A stretch of 64,000 bases of DNA. Origin: Deltaproteobacteria bacterium. GTDB lineage: Bacteria > Desulfobacterota > Binatia > UBA9968. The stretch spans positions 1-64,000 of the forward strand of contig WHTF01000004.1 in assembly GCA_009379725.1 (NCBI GenBank), read 5' to 3'. Both the position numbers and the translations under genes were made by a program. Shown here piece by piece: positions 23,062 to 31,464 of this stretch; position 1 is the first letter of the stretch; the number at the start of each line of letters is the position of its first letter. Below the pieces are notes generated by a model. That model saw only the letters and a list, made by a program, of their open reading frames with translations. It did no database searches and was not told the origin of the DNA.

Positions 23062-25575
23062 ATGGCCCATCAATCCCGGCATCGGCGGGGCCTGCTCGTT
23101 GTACTTGCTGTATTCGCATTTGTTGTCGTCAGCGGGACGATGCTTTTTTCCTTCCAATGGATCTATAAACCTTTTCCTGGATTTTTCCTGCATGAGAATC
23201 TCACTGTGGGGCCTTATTTTTTGCCTCATTGGAACGGCGGTGCCGCCGGACTGCAGTCGTTGGATCAAATCGTCAGCGTCAACGGCGCTCAGATAGGCCG
23301 CCGTGCCGAGGTTTACCAACGTGCGCATAACGCGCCGGTGGGTACGCATTTCCATTATCAGGTTATCCGTAACTCGAAAATTTTAGATCTGACCATTCCG
23401 ACCATGGCGTTCACCTTGCAGGATTGGTTTTTAAGCTTCGGGGTGTATGTTTTGACCGGTCTCGCTTTTTTCGTCATCGGTGTCGCGCCCTATTGTTTTC
23501 GCGCCGCTTCGCCCGCGGCTCTGCCGCTTTCGTTCATGGTTACGGCTGTGTTCGTCTGGTTCGAGAGCACCTTTGATTTTATGACAGACGGCATTGTCCC
23601 CAAGGAGATGCGCATCTTTGGCATGATTCTAACTCCCAGTGCCGGTATTCATTTGGCGTTTTTATTGAAAAGCGGCAAACCGCTGCGACGCTCCCACCCG
23701 TTAATCTTAGTGTTCATCTATAGCATGGCGGCGCTTCTCGGCTGGCTTAACAGCGTTACATTCTTTGGCCCCGTGGATCTCTGGATCTATACATTTCGTG
23801 CCGCTTATGTGTTTGCCTGTGTAGGGGCTTTGGCGTTCTTGGGCATTCTCGGTTCGGCACTCAAGAACAATGTGCCGGAGTTGGAGCGCTCAAGGTTGCG
23901 GGTTATTTTGGTTGGCGCCGTTCTTGGATTTCTTATCCCAACATTCGCCACTGTGTTAACCAGCACGTTTCAATGGGCTATCCCTTATAATCTGGCGATG
24001 ATTTCGACGGTATTTTTCCCTCTTTCCGTTGCCTATGCGCTTTTGAAATACAGTCTGTTCGATCTCGGTAACACTCTCAAAGCCGGCCTGACCCGGTTGT
24101 TATTAATGGTGTTCCTCTTGGCCCTTTATGCCGGTATCTTTTTTCTCGTTGGTCCTTCAGTAGGTATCTACGACAAAGATCCTTTAACTCCGCTTTTCTT
24201 CTCGGTCCTGGTCGTACTGATCTTCAATCCGGTTTTGCGCGGAATCGAAAGAGTGGTCGACCGGTACATCTATCGTCAGGAATACGATCCGGTTAAGGTT
24301 CAGTCTGAAATCAGTCTGTTTCTTCGTTCTCTTATGACCGCCTCTGTTCTCGCCGAGGGGTTCTTGAAGCAGGTCGCCTTGCGGCTTGGGCTTGAAAATG
24401 CGGTATTGATCTACCGTTCTCAGGCGGCGCAAAGTGACTTGGTGGCTATGACCCGGGGCATCGAGCTAGACTCTACCACCTTAATTGATCGTGCCCGTGC
24501 ATTGTGGAGTACGGAGAGCATTGCTGGATATCGAGGAGTATCCCGCGGCGAGATCGTGACGAATCCTATCTTTGAACGGCAAAGGCAAGACTGGCTGGTC
24601 ATATTTGAAACGTTGCGTTCCGAGCTATTGATCCCCATCGTTTTCGAACACGAGGTGCGCGGCTTGGCGTCTTTTTCTGCCAAGAGACAGGGTAACGAAT
24701 ATCGTGGCGACGACCTGCGCCTGTTGGGAACACTCACCGATCAATTGGCTCTCTCACTGGAAAACGGCATACGCTATGAGCAGTCCGAGAAATCCAAGGA
24801 TGAGTATCGCCGGCTTTATGACGAGGCGGAAGGCGCTAAGCGGAGGTTGATCGAGGCCGACCGGATTAAAAAAGATTTCGTCGCCAACGTCTGCCATGAA
24901 TTGCGCACTCCGGTGAGTACCCTTATCGGGTTTGGCGAGATCCTTCTCGACCGCGACGTACCGGGTGATTCGCGCGAGATTCTGCAACGTATGGTCAACA
25001 ATGGGCAGGATCTATCCAATCTCATGGACAGCTTGCTCGACTTTTCGCGGATCGAGGCCGATGCCGTGCCTAACCGTTTCGAGCATGTAAACGTAAAGGA
25101 AATCTTGGGTGGCCTCGAGATCATGACGCAACGACTTATCCGCGGACGTCCTATCGAATTCCGAGTAAACATCGAGTCGGCTATCGAGACGATCCAAAGT
25201 GATCCGAGAAAACTTCAACAGATACTGGTGCAGCTGTTGACCAATGCCCTCAAATTCACCGACAAGGGAGAAGTAGAAATAAAAATCAGAACCTTTGTCG
25301 ACGAAACCGGTGGCTTTTTGGAGATCGCCGTCGCCGATACCGGAATCGGTATAGACAAAAAAGACCAGGAAGTCATCTTCGAAGGATTTCGTCAACTGGA
25401 TGGATCATCGACTCGGCACTACGGCGGCACCGGCGTGGGACTCGGTCTCTGTAAAAAGCTTGCCGGAGCGCTCGGCGGTAAAATTACCGTCAATAGCGAA
25501 GTCGGCGCCGGAAGCGTTTTTAGCCTTTTTCTGCCTATGACCGCTAACGATCAGCAGTTAGAGGCTGTGCATTGA
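23062..25575 (+). CDS. Membrane sensor histidine kinase with periplasmic PDZ-like, multi-TM and GAF regions
   Basis: An 837-residue hybrid-layout kinase. Order: an N-terminal membrane helix (LLVVLAVFAFVVVSGTMLF), then a PDZ-like periplasmic segment (GGAAGLQSLDQIVSVNGAQI), about seven further membrane helices up to residue 390, a GAF-like sensor region (about 420-585), a coiled-coil linker, the HisKA H-box FVANVCHELRTP with His near residue 612, and an HATPase domain with N-box LLTNALKF, G1 DTGIGI and G2 GGTGVGLGL. No receiver domain or response-regulator gene is adjacent, so the partner lies elsewhere. ATG 23062 follows AGGGGGACC. It may sense an envelope or lipid signal; this is inferred from architecture. 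Confidence 0.9.
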   Translation: MAHQSRHRRGLLVVLAVFAFVVVSGTMLFSFQWIYKPFPGFFLHENLTVGPYFLPHWNGGAAGLQSLDQIVSVNGAQIGRRAEVYQRAHNAPVGTHFHYQVIRNSKILDLTIPTMAFTLQDWFLSFGVYVLTGLAFFVIGVAPYCFRAASPAALPLSFMVTAVFVWFESTFDFMTDGIVPKEMRIFGMILTPSAGIHLAFLLKSGKPLRRSHPLILVFIYSMAALLGWLNSVTFFGPVDLWIYTFRAAYVFACVGALAFLGILGSALKNNVPELERSRLRVILVGAVLGFLIPTFATVLTSTFQWAIPYNLAMISTVFFPLSVAYALLKYSLFDLGNTLKAGLTRLLLMVFLLALYAGIFFLVGPSVGIYDKDPLTPLFFSVLVVLIFNPVLRGIERVVDRYIYRQEYDPVKVQSEISLFLRSLMTASVLAEGFLKQVALRLGLENAVLIYRSQAAQSDLVAMTRGIELDSTTLIDRARALWSTESIAGYRGVSRGEIVTNPIFERQRQDWLVIFETLRSELLIPIVFEHEVRGLASFSAKRQGNEYRGDDLRLLGTLTDQLALSLENGIRYEQSEKSKDEYRRLYDEAEGAKRRLIEADRIKKDFVANVCHELRTPVSTLIGFGEILLDRDVPGDSREILQRMVNNGQDLSNLMDSLLDFSRIEADAVPNRFEHVNVKEILGGLEIMTQRLIRGRPIEFRVNIESAIETIQSDPRKLQQILVQLLTNALKFTDKGEVEIKIRTFVDETGGFLEIAVADTGIGIDKKDQEVIFEGFRQLDGSSTRHYGGTGVGLGLCKKLAGALGGKITVNSEVGAGSVFSLFLPMTANDQQLEAVH

Positions 25576-25605
25576 CTGTTCTGACGCTCGCCGCTAGTTA
25601 CAAAT

Positions 25606-26256
25606 ATGATCAAGACTAAGGATTTCCTGCAAGAGTTGCTCGATGTAATAGCTGTCTTCTGCCAGACGTTGGACGCTCAACCGCCGGCGTATAGCTATAT
25701 TCCACTCGAGACCGATGAAGCACGGGTTCGCGTGATGAAAAGCCGGCTCTTTAATGAATTGCGCGCAGCCGACCTCTTTGGAACCTGGCTTAAGACCACT
25801 CCGGAGCTTGAAGTCAAAGCCATTATGGCTGAATCGGCGCATGAAGAGATGGAACACGCCCTATTATTAACAAAGCGGATCCGTGACCTGGGCTATGAGC
25901 CTTTTGACTACAAGCCATTGCCCGCTCAAACAGCGATGTTCAATGCTATCGAAGGTTTAGCCGACACATGCCAGCGCATGGCCGGATTTTCCTTAGCAGG
26001 AGAGGCGGTGGCAACCTACTTGACGCAGAAATGTTTAAACGCCTCCACGGTGCCCGATTGGATCAAGCAACCTTACCGAAAAATTACCCAGGACGAAGAA
26101 GGGCACGGCAGCATGCCGCAAGCAGTCTTGCAGCGCTATGCCAACACTGAAGAGCGTCAGGACTCGGCGCGCCGGGCGGTGGCGATGCGGCTCGTATTGT
26201 TTCGTGAATATTTAGACAGCCTGGATCGTTGGGCGATGGGCAAGGATCGTTGGTAG
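25606..26256 (+). CDS. Ferritin-like di-iron superfamily protein
   Basis: A 216-residue all-helical protein with a complete set of di-iron ligands in ferritin-fold order: Glu in FNELRAAD, then ExxH in HEEMEHA, Glu in LAGEAVATYL, and ExxH in DEEGHGSM. There is no signal peptide. This fits the ferritin-like superfamily that includes MiaE- and AurF-like oxygenases and DUF455-type proteins. A specific reaction cannot be assigned. It follows the sensor kinase by 30 bp on the same strand, so it may belong to the same transcript. Confidence 0.7.
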   Translation: MIKTKDFLQELLDVIAVFCQTLDAQPPAYSYIPLETDEARVRVMKSRLFNELRAADLFGTWLKTTPELEVKAIMAESAHEEMEHALLLTKRIRDLGYEPFDYKPLPAQTAMFNAIEGLADTCQRMAGFSLAGEAVATYLTQKCLNASTVPDWIKQPYRKITQDEEGHGSMPQAVLQRYANTEERQDSARRAVAMRLVLFREYLDSLDRWAMGKDRW

Positions 26257-26341
26257 GCTTGAGCCTTTTCGCCGACGAAGCCGCATGTAAGAGTTTGATT
26301 GAAAAAGCGGTGGAGTACATTTCCGCTAAGCGATAAACCAG

Positions 26342-26714
26342 TCAGCTTTCTTGCCTGGCATACTCACAGCGTGGGCAGACTTGCGGTGACGAAGCTGAAA
26401 GGATTGGCCAGCCGCAATCGCCACAAGTAACCACTGGCTCTCCCAGCATTCCGCGAACCAGCGAGCCGCAGCGCCTGCCGCCGCAGGGGCCGGTGCCGAC
26501 TCCGGTGCGTTTGCCCACTTGCTCGAAGGTCTTAGCGCCCGCCTGGATGGCTTTAAGTACGGTGCCTTTGCGGATCTTGTTGCACAGGCAGGCTGGCTTG
26601 AGGTTTTCGATGACCGCTCGTTCTCTGGCTTTCTGTTCTAGCTCGTCGATGGCGAAGTACCTTCCTTTTTGCTGAACTCCTCAGCAGTGTAGCACAATTT
26701 TTCTTGAAGCTCAT
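26342..26714 (-). pseudogene. BFD-like [2Fe-2S] protein with zinc-ribbon tail, interrupted by a frameshift
   Basis: From 26659 to the TGA at 26342 the minus strand encodes ACLCNKI, 30 residues later GPCGGRRCG, the C-x-C...C-x4-C ligand set of bacterioferritin-associated ferredoxin (BFD) domains. A zinc-ribbon-like tail follows (CGDCGWP ... CPRCEYA). No start codon exists in this frame; a TGA bounds it at about 26683. An ATG at 26714 overlaps the methyltransferase stop (TAATG) and reads MSFKKNCATLLRSSAK in another frame. Removing one A from the A5 run (T at 26666-26670 on the plus strand) joins the two as SSAKGRYFAIDELEQ. Mutation, a sequencing indel or slippage are all possible. The normal product would carry electrons to iron or redox partners. 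Confidence 0.7.
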
Positions 26715-27703
26715 TACTGGGTGGCGATAACCAGCGAAGAGGTGAGCGGCGGCAGGAGATCGATCTGTTGCACGTGCGCTAAGCCTGCCATTTCCATCCA
26801 GCGCTTGATCTCGTCGAAACTGTAGCAACGCCCCCCGCCGGTGGTGAGCAGCATCAGGAGACTAAAGATCGCTCCGGCAGGCGGGCTTACGCGCGTTCCA
26901 TCGAGGATGTGGTCCTTAACGATAATGCTGCCGCCGGGTTTGAGGATAGAGCAGAGGCTGGTGATTAGCCGCTGATTTTCTTCGATACCTTCACCGTGAA
27001 TGATGTTAGACAGGAAAATCACGTCATAACTTCCCGGGATCTTGTCGATTCGATAATCACCCCTGATTAATTGTATTCGTTCCTCCAGTGCCGCTTCCCG
27101 GACATAACGCTCGGTAATGGCCATTGTTGCCGGCAAGTCAAAGATCGTGGCGCGGATCTTGGGATATTTCCGGCAAAGTGAAATAGGGTAGGTGGCCGGG
27201 CCCGAACCGATATCGAGAAGTTTTGTAACTTTCTCCCATTCGAAAATAGTGGCGATGACCTCCGCATCACCGCGAGCTTTGACCAGAGAATCCATGGCGC
27301 CGATGAAGATCTCGGTCTCTGCCGGATGGTCTTGATACATGTCGGTGGCACGAACCGGTTGGCCGGTGCGGACGGCATCCGCCAACTGTTCCCAAAGACG
27401 CCAGAGAGCGGCATCGAAACGAATCATTCCCCCAAGATATTCAGGTGCGCTACGTATAAGATATTTTGCCGAAACCTGCGTGAGAGAAAACCGCTCCGCC
27501 TGCTTGTCCAGGAGTTTCAGGGCCGCCAAAGCATTGAGCATCAACTCGGTAGCGCGCCATTCCAAATCGAGCGACTTGGCAACCGTTCGGGCGTCCGGAT
27601 CCCCACTTCCCACCGCGTCGAAAATTTTTAACTCGACGGCCGCTTGCACAATTCTCGCTTCGACGTGGCCGCTCGCCAGTTTCGCCAAATCCGCAAATTC
27701 CAT
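26714..27703 (-). CDS. SAM-dependent O-methyltransferase (family 2, hydroxyneurosporene/acetylserotonin type)
   Basis: A 329-residue class I methyltransferase. An N-terminal helical dimerisation domain (about 1-95: LELKIFDAV-like tract VELKIFDAVGSGDPDART) is followed by the Rossmann domain with motif I LLDIGSGPATYPISL and a late FLSNIIHGEG and ILKPGGSIIVKDHIL. These enzymes methylate hydroxyl groups on small aromatic or polyketide molecules. The substrate is unknown. Its stop overlaps the start of the broken BFD gene, and the AlbA_2 gene ends 10 bp upstream, so it is within a long operon-like run. Confidence 0.85.
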   Translation of the reverse strand: MEFADLAKLASGHVEARIVQAAVELKIFDAVGSGDPDARTVAKSLDLEWRATELMLNALAALKLLDKQAERFSLTQVSAKYLIRSAPEYLGGMIRFDAALWRLWEQLADAVRTGQPVRATDMYQDHPAETEIFIGAMDSLVKARGDAEVIATIFEWEKVTKLLDIGSGPATYPISLCRKYPKIRATIFDLPATMAITERYVREAALEERIQLIRGDYRIDKIPGSYDVIFLSNIIHGEGIEENQRLITSLCSILKPGGSIIVKDHILDGTRVSPPAGAIFSLLMLLTTGGGRCYSFDEIKRWMEMAGLAHVQQIDLLPPLTSSLVIATQ

Positions 27704-27713
27704 ACTTTTCTTG

Positions 27714-29159
27714 CTACAAGCGTTCGATGATGCGATATCTCCGGCTCTTCGGTTTGAGAGGGGTCACAATGCCGCTTTTGACCATGTGGCGGATATCGCG
27801 ATAGGCGGTATCCCGGTCGACTTCCGCTATTCTTTCGTATTCCGTGGTCGAGAAGGTCTTGCCATGGCAATAAGCGTAGGCCAGAAGCTTGCGCTGGCGC
27901 TGGTTGACGTGCGACGCGCTGAACTGATTAAGCCATCGTAGGGCTTGGTCATCGTAAACCGGAGCATTTCTTAGCGTGACGCTAAAAATAAAACCCGCAG
28001 TAGAAAATTCCGGCGGATTGAGTCCATAGCTCTCCATCTCTTGAAACATCCTCGGGACGCCTTCGCCCATCTCCCGCAGATAACCCATGTCAGCGAGAAC
28101 TCGAACAATGAGTGGGTTGCGCGAAAAATGAATGCTCTTTTGCTGTCTCATCTGTTCGAGACTCACGGGGATCGGCGGGAGCCCGGGACTGCGCACCGTT
28201 ATGTGGTCGTCAAACATCCAAATTTCGATCGATGCGCCGCTCAACGCGTAATCCCGGTGCGCGACGGCGTTTACCACGGCTTCCTGCCATGCGAAGGTTG
28301 GATACTCCAGCCGTTCGCGAAAGAAAAGATCGTGCAATATCGTTCGTTCGCGTATATGTTCCTTGATTCTTCCAACGGTCTCATCGATGAGCCGCACCAG
28401 CGGCCCGTCAAAACGAATACGCTTGACCACGTTGAGCGCAGTGCCATGTTGCCGCTCGTTACCTTGATACTTTACGAAATCAATGCCGCAACGGGGGTGC
28501 CAGCGGGTCGTATCCTTAGCAAAAAGAAGCAGCGCCGCCATGTTGGGAGCGGGCAGGGCGCGAGAGTTGTCGAGCAAATGATAAGACTGAGCCAATACAC
28601 TCTGCGGTTCTCGAGTTTCCTGGATCTTATCGAGAAACGCCTTGACAAGATCATGGTCCAGATCGTGCCAAGTGGCATTAAGGGCCTGCTGTCTCTCGTA
28701 AAATACCGTCTTCTTGGCTTCTTTAATAGAGTGAATTTGTTCGGCAGGTAATGATGGCGTCTCGGCTGCGATGCGGTAGTACGATCGGCCGCCGGCAATC
28801 CGGTTAATTTCGAGACTGGAACCAACCTCGAACTTAAGCAACTGTAAATTGCCCAATCGAATGTTCTCAGAGGCGGGATTGAGCGGAGGGCGAAGCAAAT
28901 TTTGGGGTGCTTTGAGCAACGCAAGCAGCTCATCGTGCTCGTAGGGAATGCCGGTTACGCTTTTATCGGCTTCGACTCCCACCAAGAGCGTTCCCCCATC
29001 GGCGTTAGCCATTCCTGAGAGAATGCGCACGATTTCACGGCCAAGCTCTTCTTCCTTTTTCTTATTCGGGGCGCCCCGCCGATATTCGTACGCGCTAAGA
29101 AACTCCAAGAACTGTCCCCGTTCGTGTTTGAGCAGAAGCCCAATTTCTTCACCCTGCAT
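27714..29159 (-). CDS. AlbA_2 (Schlafen-like) domain ATP-binding protein with C-terminal winged helix
   Basis: A 481-residue protein of the 'RecG-like ATP-binding/transcriptional regulator' family. The N-terminal AlbA_2 domain shows EFLSAYEYR ... LSGMANADGGTLLVGVE near residue 50. The middle has a GHKL-like ATP-binding module with WQEAVVNAVAHRDYALSG and later MGEGVPRMFQEM. The last 60 residues form a winged helix (TTEYERIAEVDRDTAYRDIRHMVKSGI). The exact function is unknown; members occur as regulators and near defence islands, but nothing here suggests defence. It is co-directional with the M20 peptidase upstream (59 bp). Confidence 0.85.
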   Translation of the reverse strand: MQGEEIGLLLKHERGQFLEFLSAYEYRRGAPNKKKEEELGREIVRILSGMANADGGTLLVGVEADKSVTGIPYEHDELLALLKAPQNLLRPPLNPASENIRLGNLQLLKFEVGSSLEINRIAGGRSYYRIAAETPSLPAEQIHSIKEAKKTVFYERQQALNATWHDLDHDLVKAFLDKIQETREPQSVLAQSYHLLDNSRALPAPNMAALLLFAKDTTRWHPRCGIDFVKYQGNERQHGTALNVVKRIRFDGPLVRLIDETVGRIKEHIRERTILHDLFFRERLEYPTFAWQEAVVNAVAHRDYALSGASIEIWMFDDHITVRSPGLPPIPVSLEQMRQQKSIHFSRNPLIVRVLADMGYLREMGEGVPRMFQEMESYGLNPPEFSTAGFIFSVTLRNAPVYDDQALRWLNQFSASHVNQRQRKLLAYAYCHGKTFSTTEYERIAEVDRDTAYRDIRHMVKSGIVTPLKPKSRRYRIIERL

Positions 29160-29218
29160 AATGATGACTCATCAAATTTCGAGTATTATTGATGTGGCAC
29201 CGCAGCTTTCCGCGGCCT

Positions 29219-30367
29219 CTATGGATTGACGGCGTTGAGTCTAACGACCTCCAGCACCATTTGAGCCGAGAGATTAAGGTCTCTTAGATCGAGCCATTCC
29301 TTTACCGTATGAATATCGCGCATGCCGGTGGACAGATTGGCGACCTCCAACCCTTTTTGATTAAGCACGTTGGCATCACAGCCCCCGCCGGTGGCGAGAG
29401 TCTTGACAGCTACGTTTAAATTTTTTGCCGCGGCGTGTACGAGTTGAACGATCGGGGCTCCATCAGGAACGTCCATGCGATCATAATCGCGCTCGATCTT
29501 GGCTTCAACGCTAGCGGTAAATTTTTTGCCGTCCCGTTCCAACGTGTGACGGGCCGCTGCCTCTTCGAGACAACGCAGCATATGCTGTGTTTGCCGGTCC
29601 AATTTTTCCTCGCTGTGGCTGCGCGCTTCACCTTTGAGAATGACTGAGTTCGGCACAATATTGACGGCCATGCCGCCTTCAACGACGCCGATATTGGCTG
29701 TGGTCTCGTGATCGATGCGTCCGAGCGCCATATGGGCGATCCCGTCAGCTGCGACTTTGATTGCATTAACTCCGTTTTCCGGACAGACACCGGCGTGCGC
29801 TTCCAGACCATGAACATGGAACTCCATGCGGTTGGCAGCAGGCGCCTTGGTAAATAAAAATCCCACCGAATCGCTATCCAGCACCAGCCCGGTCCGGGCT
29901 CGTAGCCGGCTCACGTCCAGATGCTTGGCGCCGATTAGCCCGGCCTCCTCGCAGATCGTGAAGACGACATCGACGTCGCTGCAGGGTAATCTATTTTCTC
30001 TCATGACCCGCAAGACTTCACAGATAATCGCGACGCCGCTCTTGTCATCGCCGCCCAAAACTGTGCGCCCATCGGTTCGAAGAATATCGCCATCGACAAT
30101 GGGAACGACACCCTCTCCGGGGACTACCGTATCCATGTGAGCCGATAACAGCAGAGGCCTGGCTCCTGCGACGGTGCCGGCAAAGTGCGCAATCAGGTTG
30201 CCGACGTTCCCGCCCACCTTCTCGCCGGCATCGTCGATCGTAACCGTTGCTCCGAGACCTTCCATTTCACGCGTGAGACGCATTGCGATATTATATTCCT
30301 TGCGAGACAGGCTATCGATCTTGATGAGTTCGATGAGTAGATTTTTAAGCCGTCCTTGGTTTATCAA
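29219..30367 (-). CDS. M20-family metallopeptidase (PepT-like)
   Basis: A 382-residue M20 dipeptidase/tripeptidase-like enzyme. All five metal ligands are visible: His in LLSAHMDTV, Asp in LGGDDKSG, Glu pair in TICEEAGLIGA, Asp in LVLDSDSVG and His in MRDIHTVKEW. Residues about 180-290 form the dimerisation lid domain (HVHGLEAHAGVCPE). It cleaves N-terminal residues from short peptides; an amidohydrolase role on a related substrate is possible. It starts at TTG 30367 behind GAGG at six bases; no ATG fits. Confidence 0.88.
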   Translation of the reverse strand: MINQGRLKNLLIELIKIDSLSRKEYNIAMRLTREMEGLGATVTIDDAGEKVGGNVGNLIAHFAGTVAGARPLLLSAHMDTVVPGEGVVPIVDGDILRTDGRTVLGGDDKSGVAIICEVLRVMRENRLPCSDVDVVFTICEEAGLIGAKHLDVSRLRARTGLVLDSDSVGFLFTKAPAANRMEFHVHGLEAHAGVCPENGVNAIKVAADGIAHMALGRIDHETTANIGVVEGGMAVNIVPNSVILKGEARSHSEEKLDRQTQHMLRCLEEAAARHTLERDGKKFTASVEAKIERDYDRMDVPDGAPIVQLVHAAAKNLNVAVKTLATGGGCDANVLNQKGLEVANLSTGMRDIHTVKEWLDLRDLNLSAQMVLEVVRLNAVNP

Positions 30368-30454
30368 ACGTTACCTCGTTTCTATAATCATGCCTATGTC
30401 GCGAGATTACGAATACTTGCCTGTCGTTTCCGTCAATCTGCCATAGTTCATGAC

Positions 30455-31426
30455 CTATTTCCAAGCGAATAAGGAAAGCTGTGCAGATAAACTTTTTTCG
30501 ACGATGGGGCTTTGCGGGACGATTCCAGGATCAGTTGTAATTTCGATGCCGTGATCGAGAAGTTTGATAAGATTGGTAAATTCCAGTTCGACGAATAGCG
30601 CTCGCAGCTTATCTCGGTTCGGGCTGCGGCATCGAAGCTGCTCGAGTTGACAGCCGATCGGCACGTCTTTTTTTATAATTGCGAGCGCGCGGCTGAGAAA
30701 TGCCGCCTCCTTGCCCTCTTCAAGATATTTTTGCAGCCGTGCAGCGCCGCGTAAAGGCGTTGTTTCCAATTCCTCCAGATGATCGAAAAGATGCTCCAGT
30801 GAACGGAATCGCTGCATTAGAGCCATGGCGGTTTTTTCTCCGATACCTTTCACGCCGGGAATATTGTCGACTGCATCGCCCATCAATCCGATAACTTCGG
30901 CGACCCGATGAGGCTCAACGCCGAACCTGGCGATAACCTCTGCTGCGCCGATCCACCGGCTCTTGGCGCTATCAAACAGCTTGATATTTTCAGTGACCAG
31001 TTGCATTAAATCCTTATCGCTCGAGACTATGACCAATTCACAGTCCTCGCCGCACAGGGTCTCGCACAAGGTGCCGATGAGGTCATCAGCCTCATAACCT
31101 GGCAGTTCGAACAACGGAATATTGAGCGCTTCCAGAGCTCTGCGAATATACGGAAATTGCGGCACCAGACCGGTCGGAGGTTCCAGGCGGTTTCCTTTAT
31201 AATCGGGAAACATCTGATTGCGAAAAGTCTTTCGGCCGGCATCGAGAACAACGGCTAAGTAGTCAGGACGATGCTGTTTCAAAAACTTCAGCATCAGGTT
31301 AGTAAACCCGTAAATTGCGTTGATGGGAAAGCCGGCGGAGTTTATCACCGGCGGTAAAGCAAAGAAGGCACGAAATATATACGAGCTACCGTCTACCAGG
31401 AACAAACGTGGACGCGTATGAGTCAT
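30455..31426 (-). CDS. Stand-alone 5'-3' exonuclease (DNA polymerase I N-domain type)
   Basis: A 323-residue FEN-type nuclease matching the N-terminal exonuclease domain of DNA polymerase I. The PIN-like core shows FLVDGSSYIFRAFFALP, DAGRKTFRNQMFPDYKGNR, ELPGYEADDLIGT, IVSSDKDLMQLV, and the helix-hairpin-helix GLMGDAVDNIPGVKGIGEKTA. The Asp residues expected for metal binding are present. The reading frame ends cleanly without a polymerase domain, so it resembles the separate exonucleases ExoIX/YpcP. It would remove RNA primers and flaps. It follows lpdA with a 38-bp gap in the PDH run. Confidence 0.9.
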   Translation of the reverse strand: MTHTRPRLFLVDGSSYIFRAFFALPPVINSAGFPINAIYGFTNLMLKFLKQHRPDYLAVVLDAGRKTFRNQMFPDYKGNRLEPPTGLVPQFPYIRRALEALNIPLFELPGYEADDLIGTLCETLCGEDCELVIVSSDKDLMQLVTENIKLFDSAKSRWIGAAEVIARFGVEPHRVAEVIGLMGDAVDNIPGVKGIGEKTAMALMQRFRSLEHLFDHLEELETTPLRGAARLQKYLEEGKEAAFLSRALAIIKKDVPIGCQLEQLRCRSPNRDKLRALFVELEFTNLIKLLDHGIEITTDPGIVPQSPIVEKSLSAQLSLFAWK

Positions 31427-31464
31427 AATTCCGAGCTGCTGTAGATGCTGAGGAGAGGAACCGG

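Noticed and set aside
26657-26690. Selenocysteine reading of the TGA at about 26683 upstream of the BFD frame
   Set aside because: No SECIS-like hairpin or selenoprotein family fits; a one-base frameshift explains the break better.
28041-28751. A 236-codon plus-strand frame inside the AlbA_2 gene
   Set aside because: It is the complement of a clear protein family and has no recognisable motif of its own.
27714-29159. AlbA_2/Schlafen-like ATPase as a defence gene
   Set aside because: No neighbouring restriction, toxin or other defence genes; it sits in a metabolic gene run.
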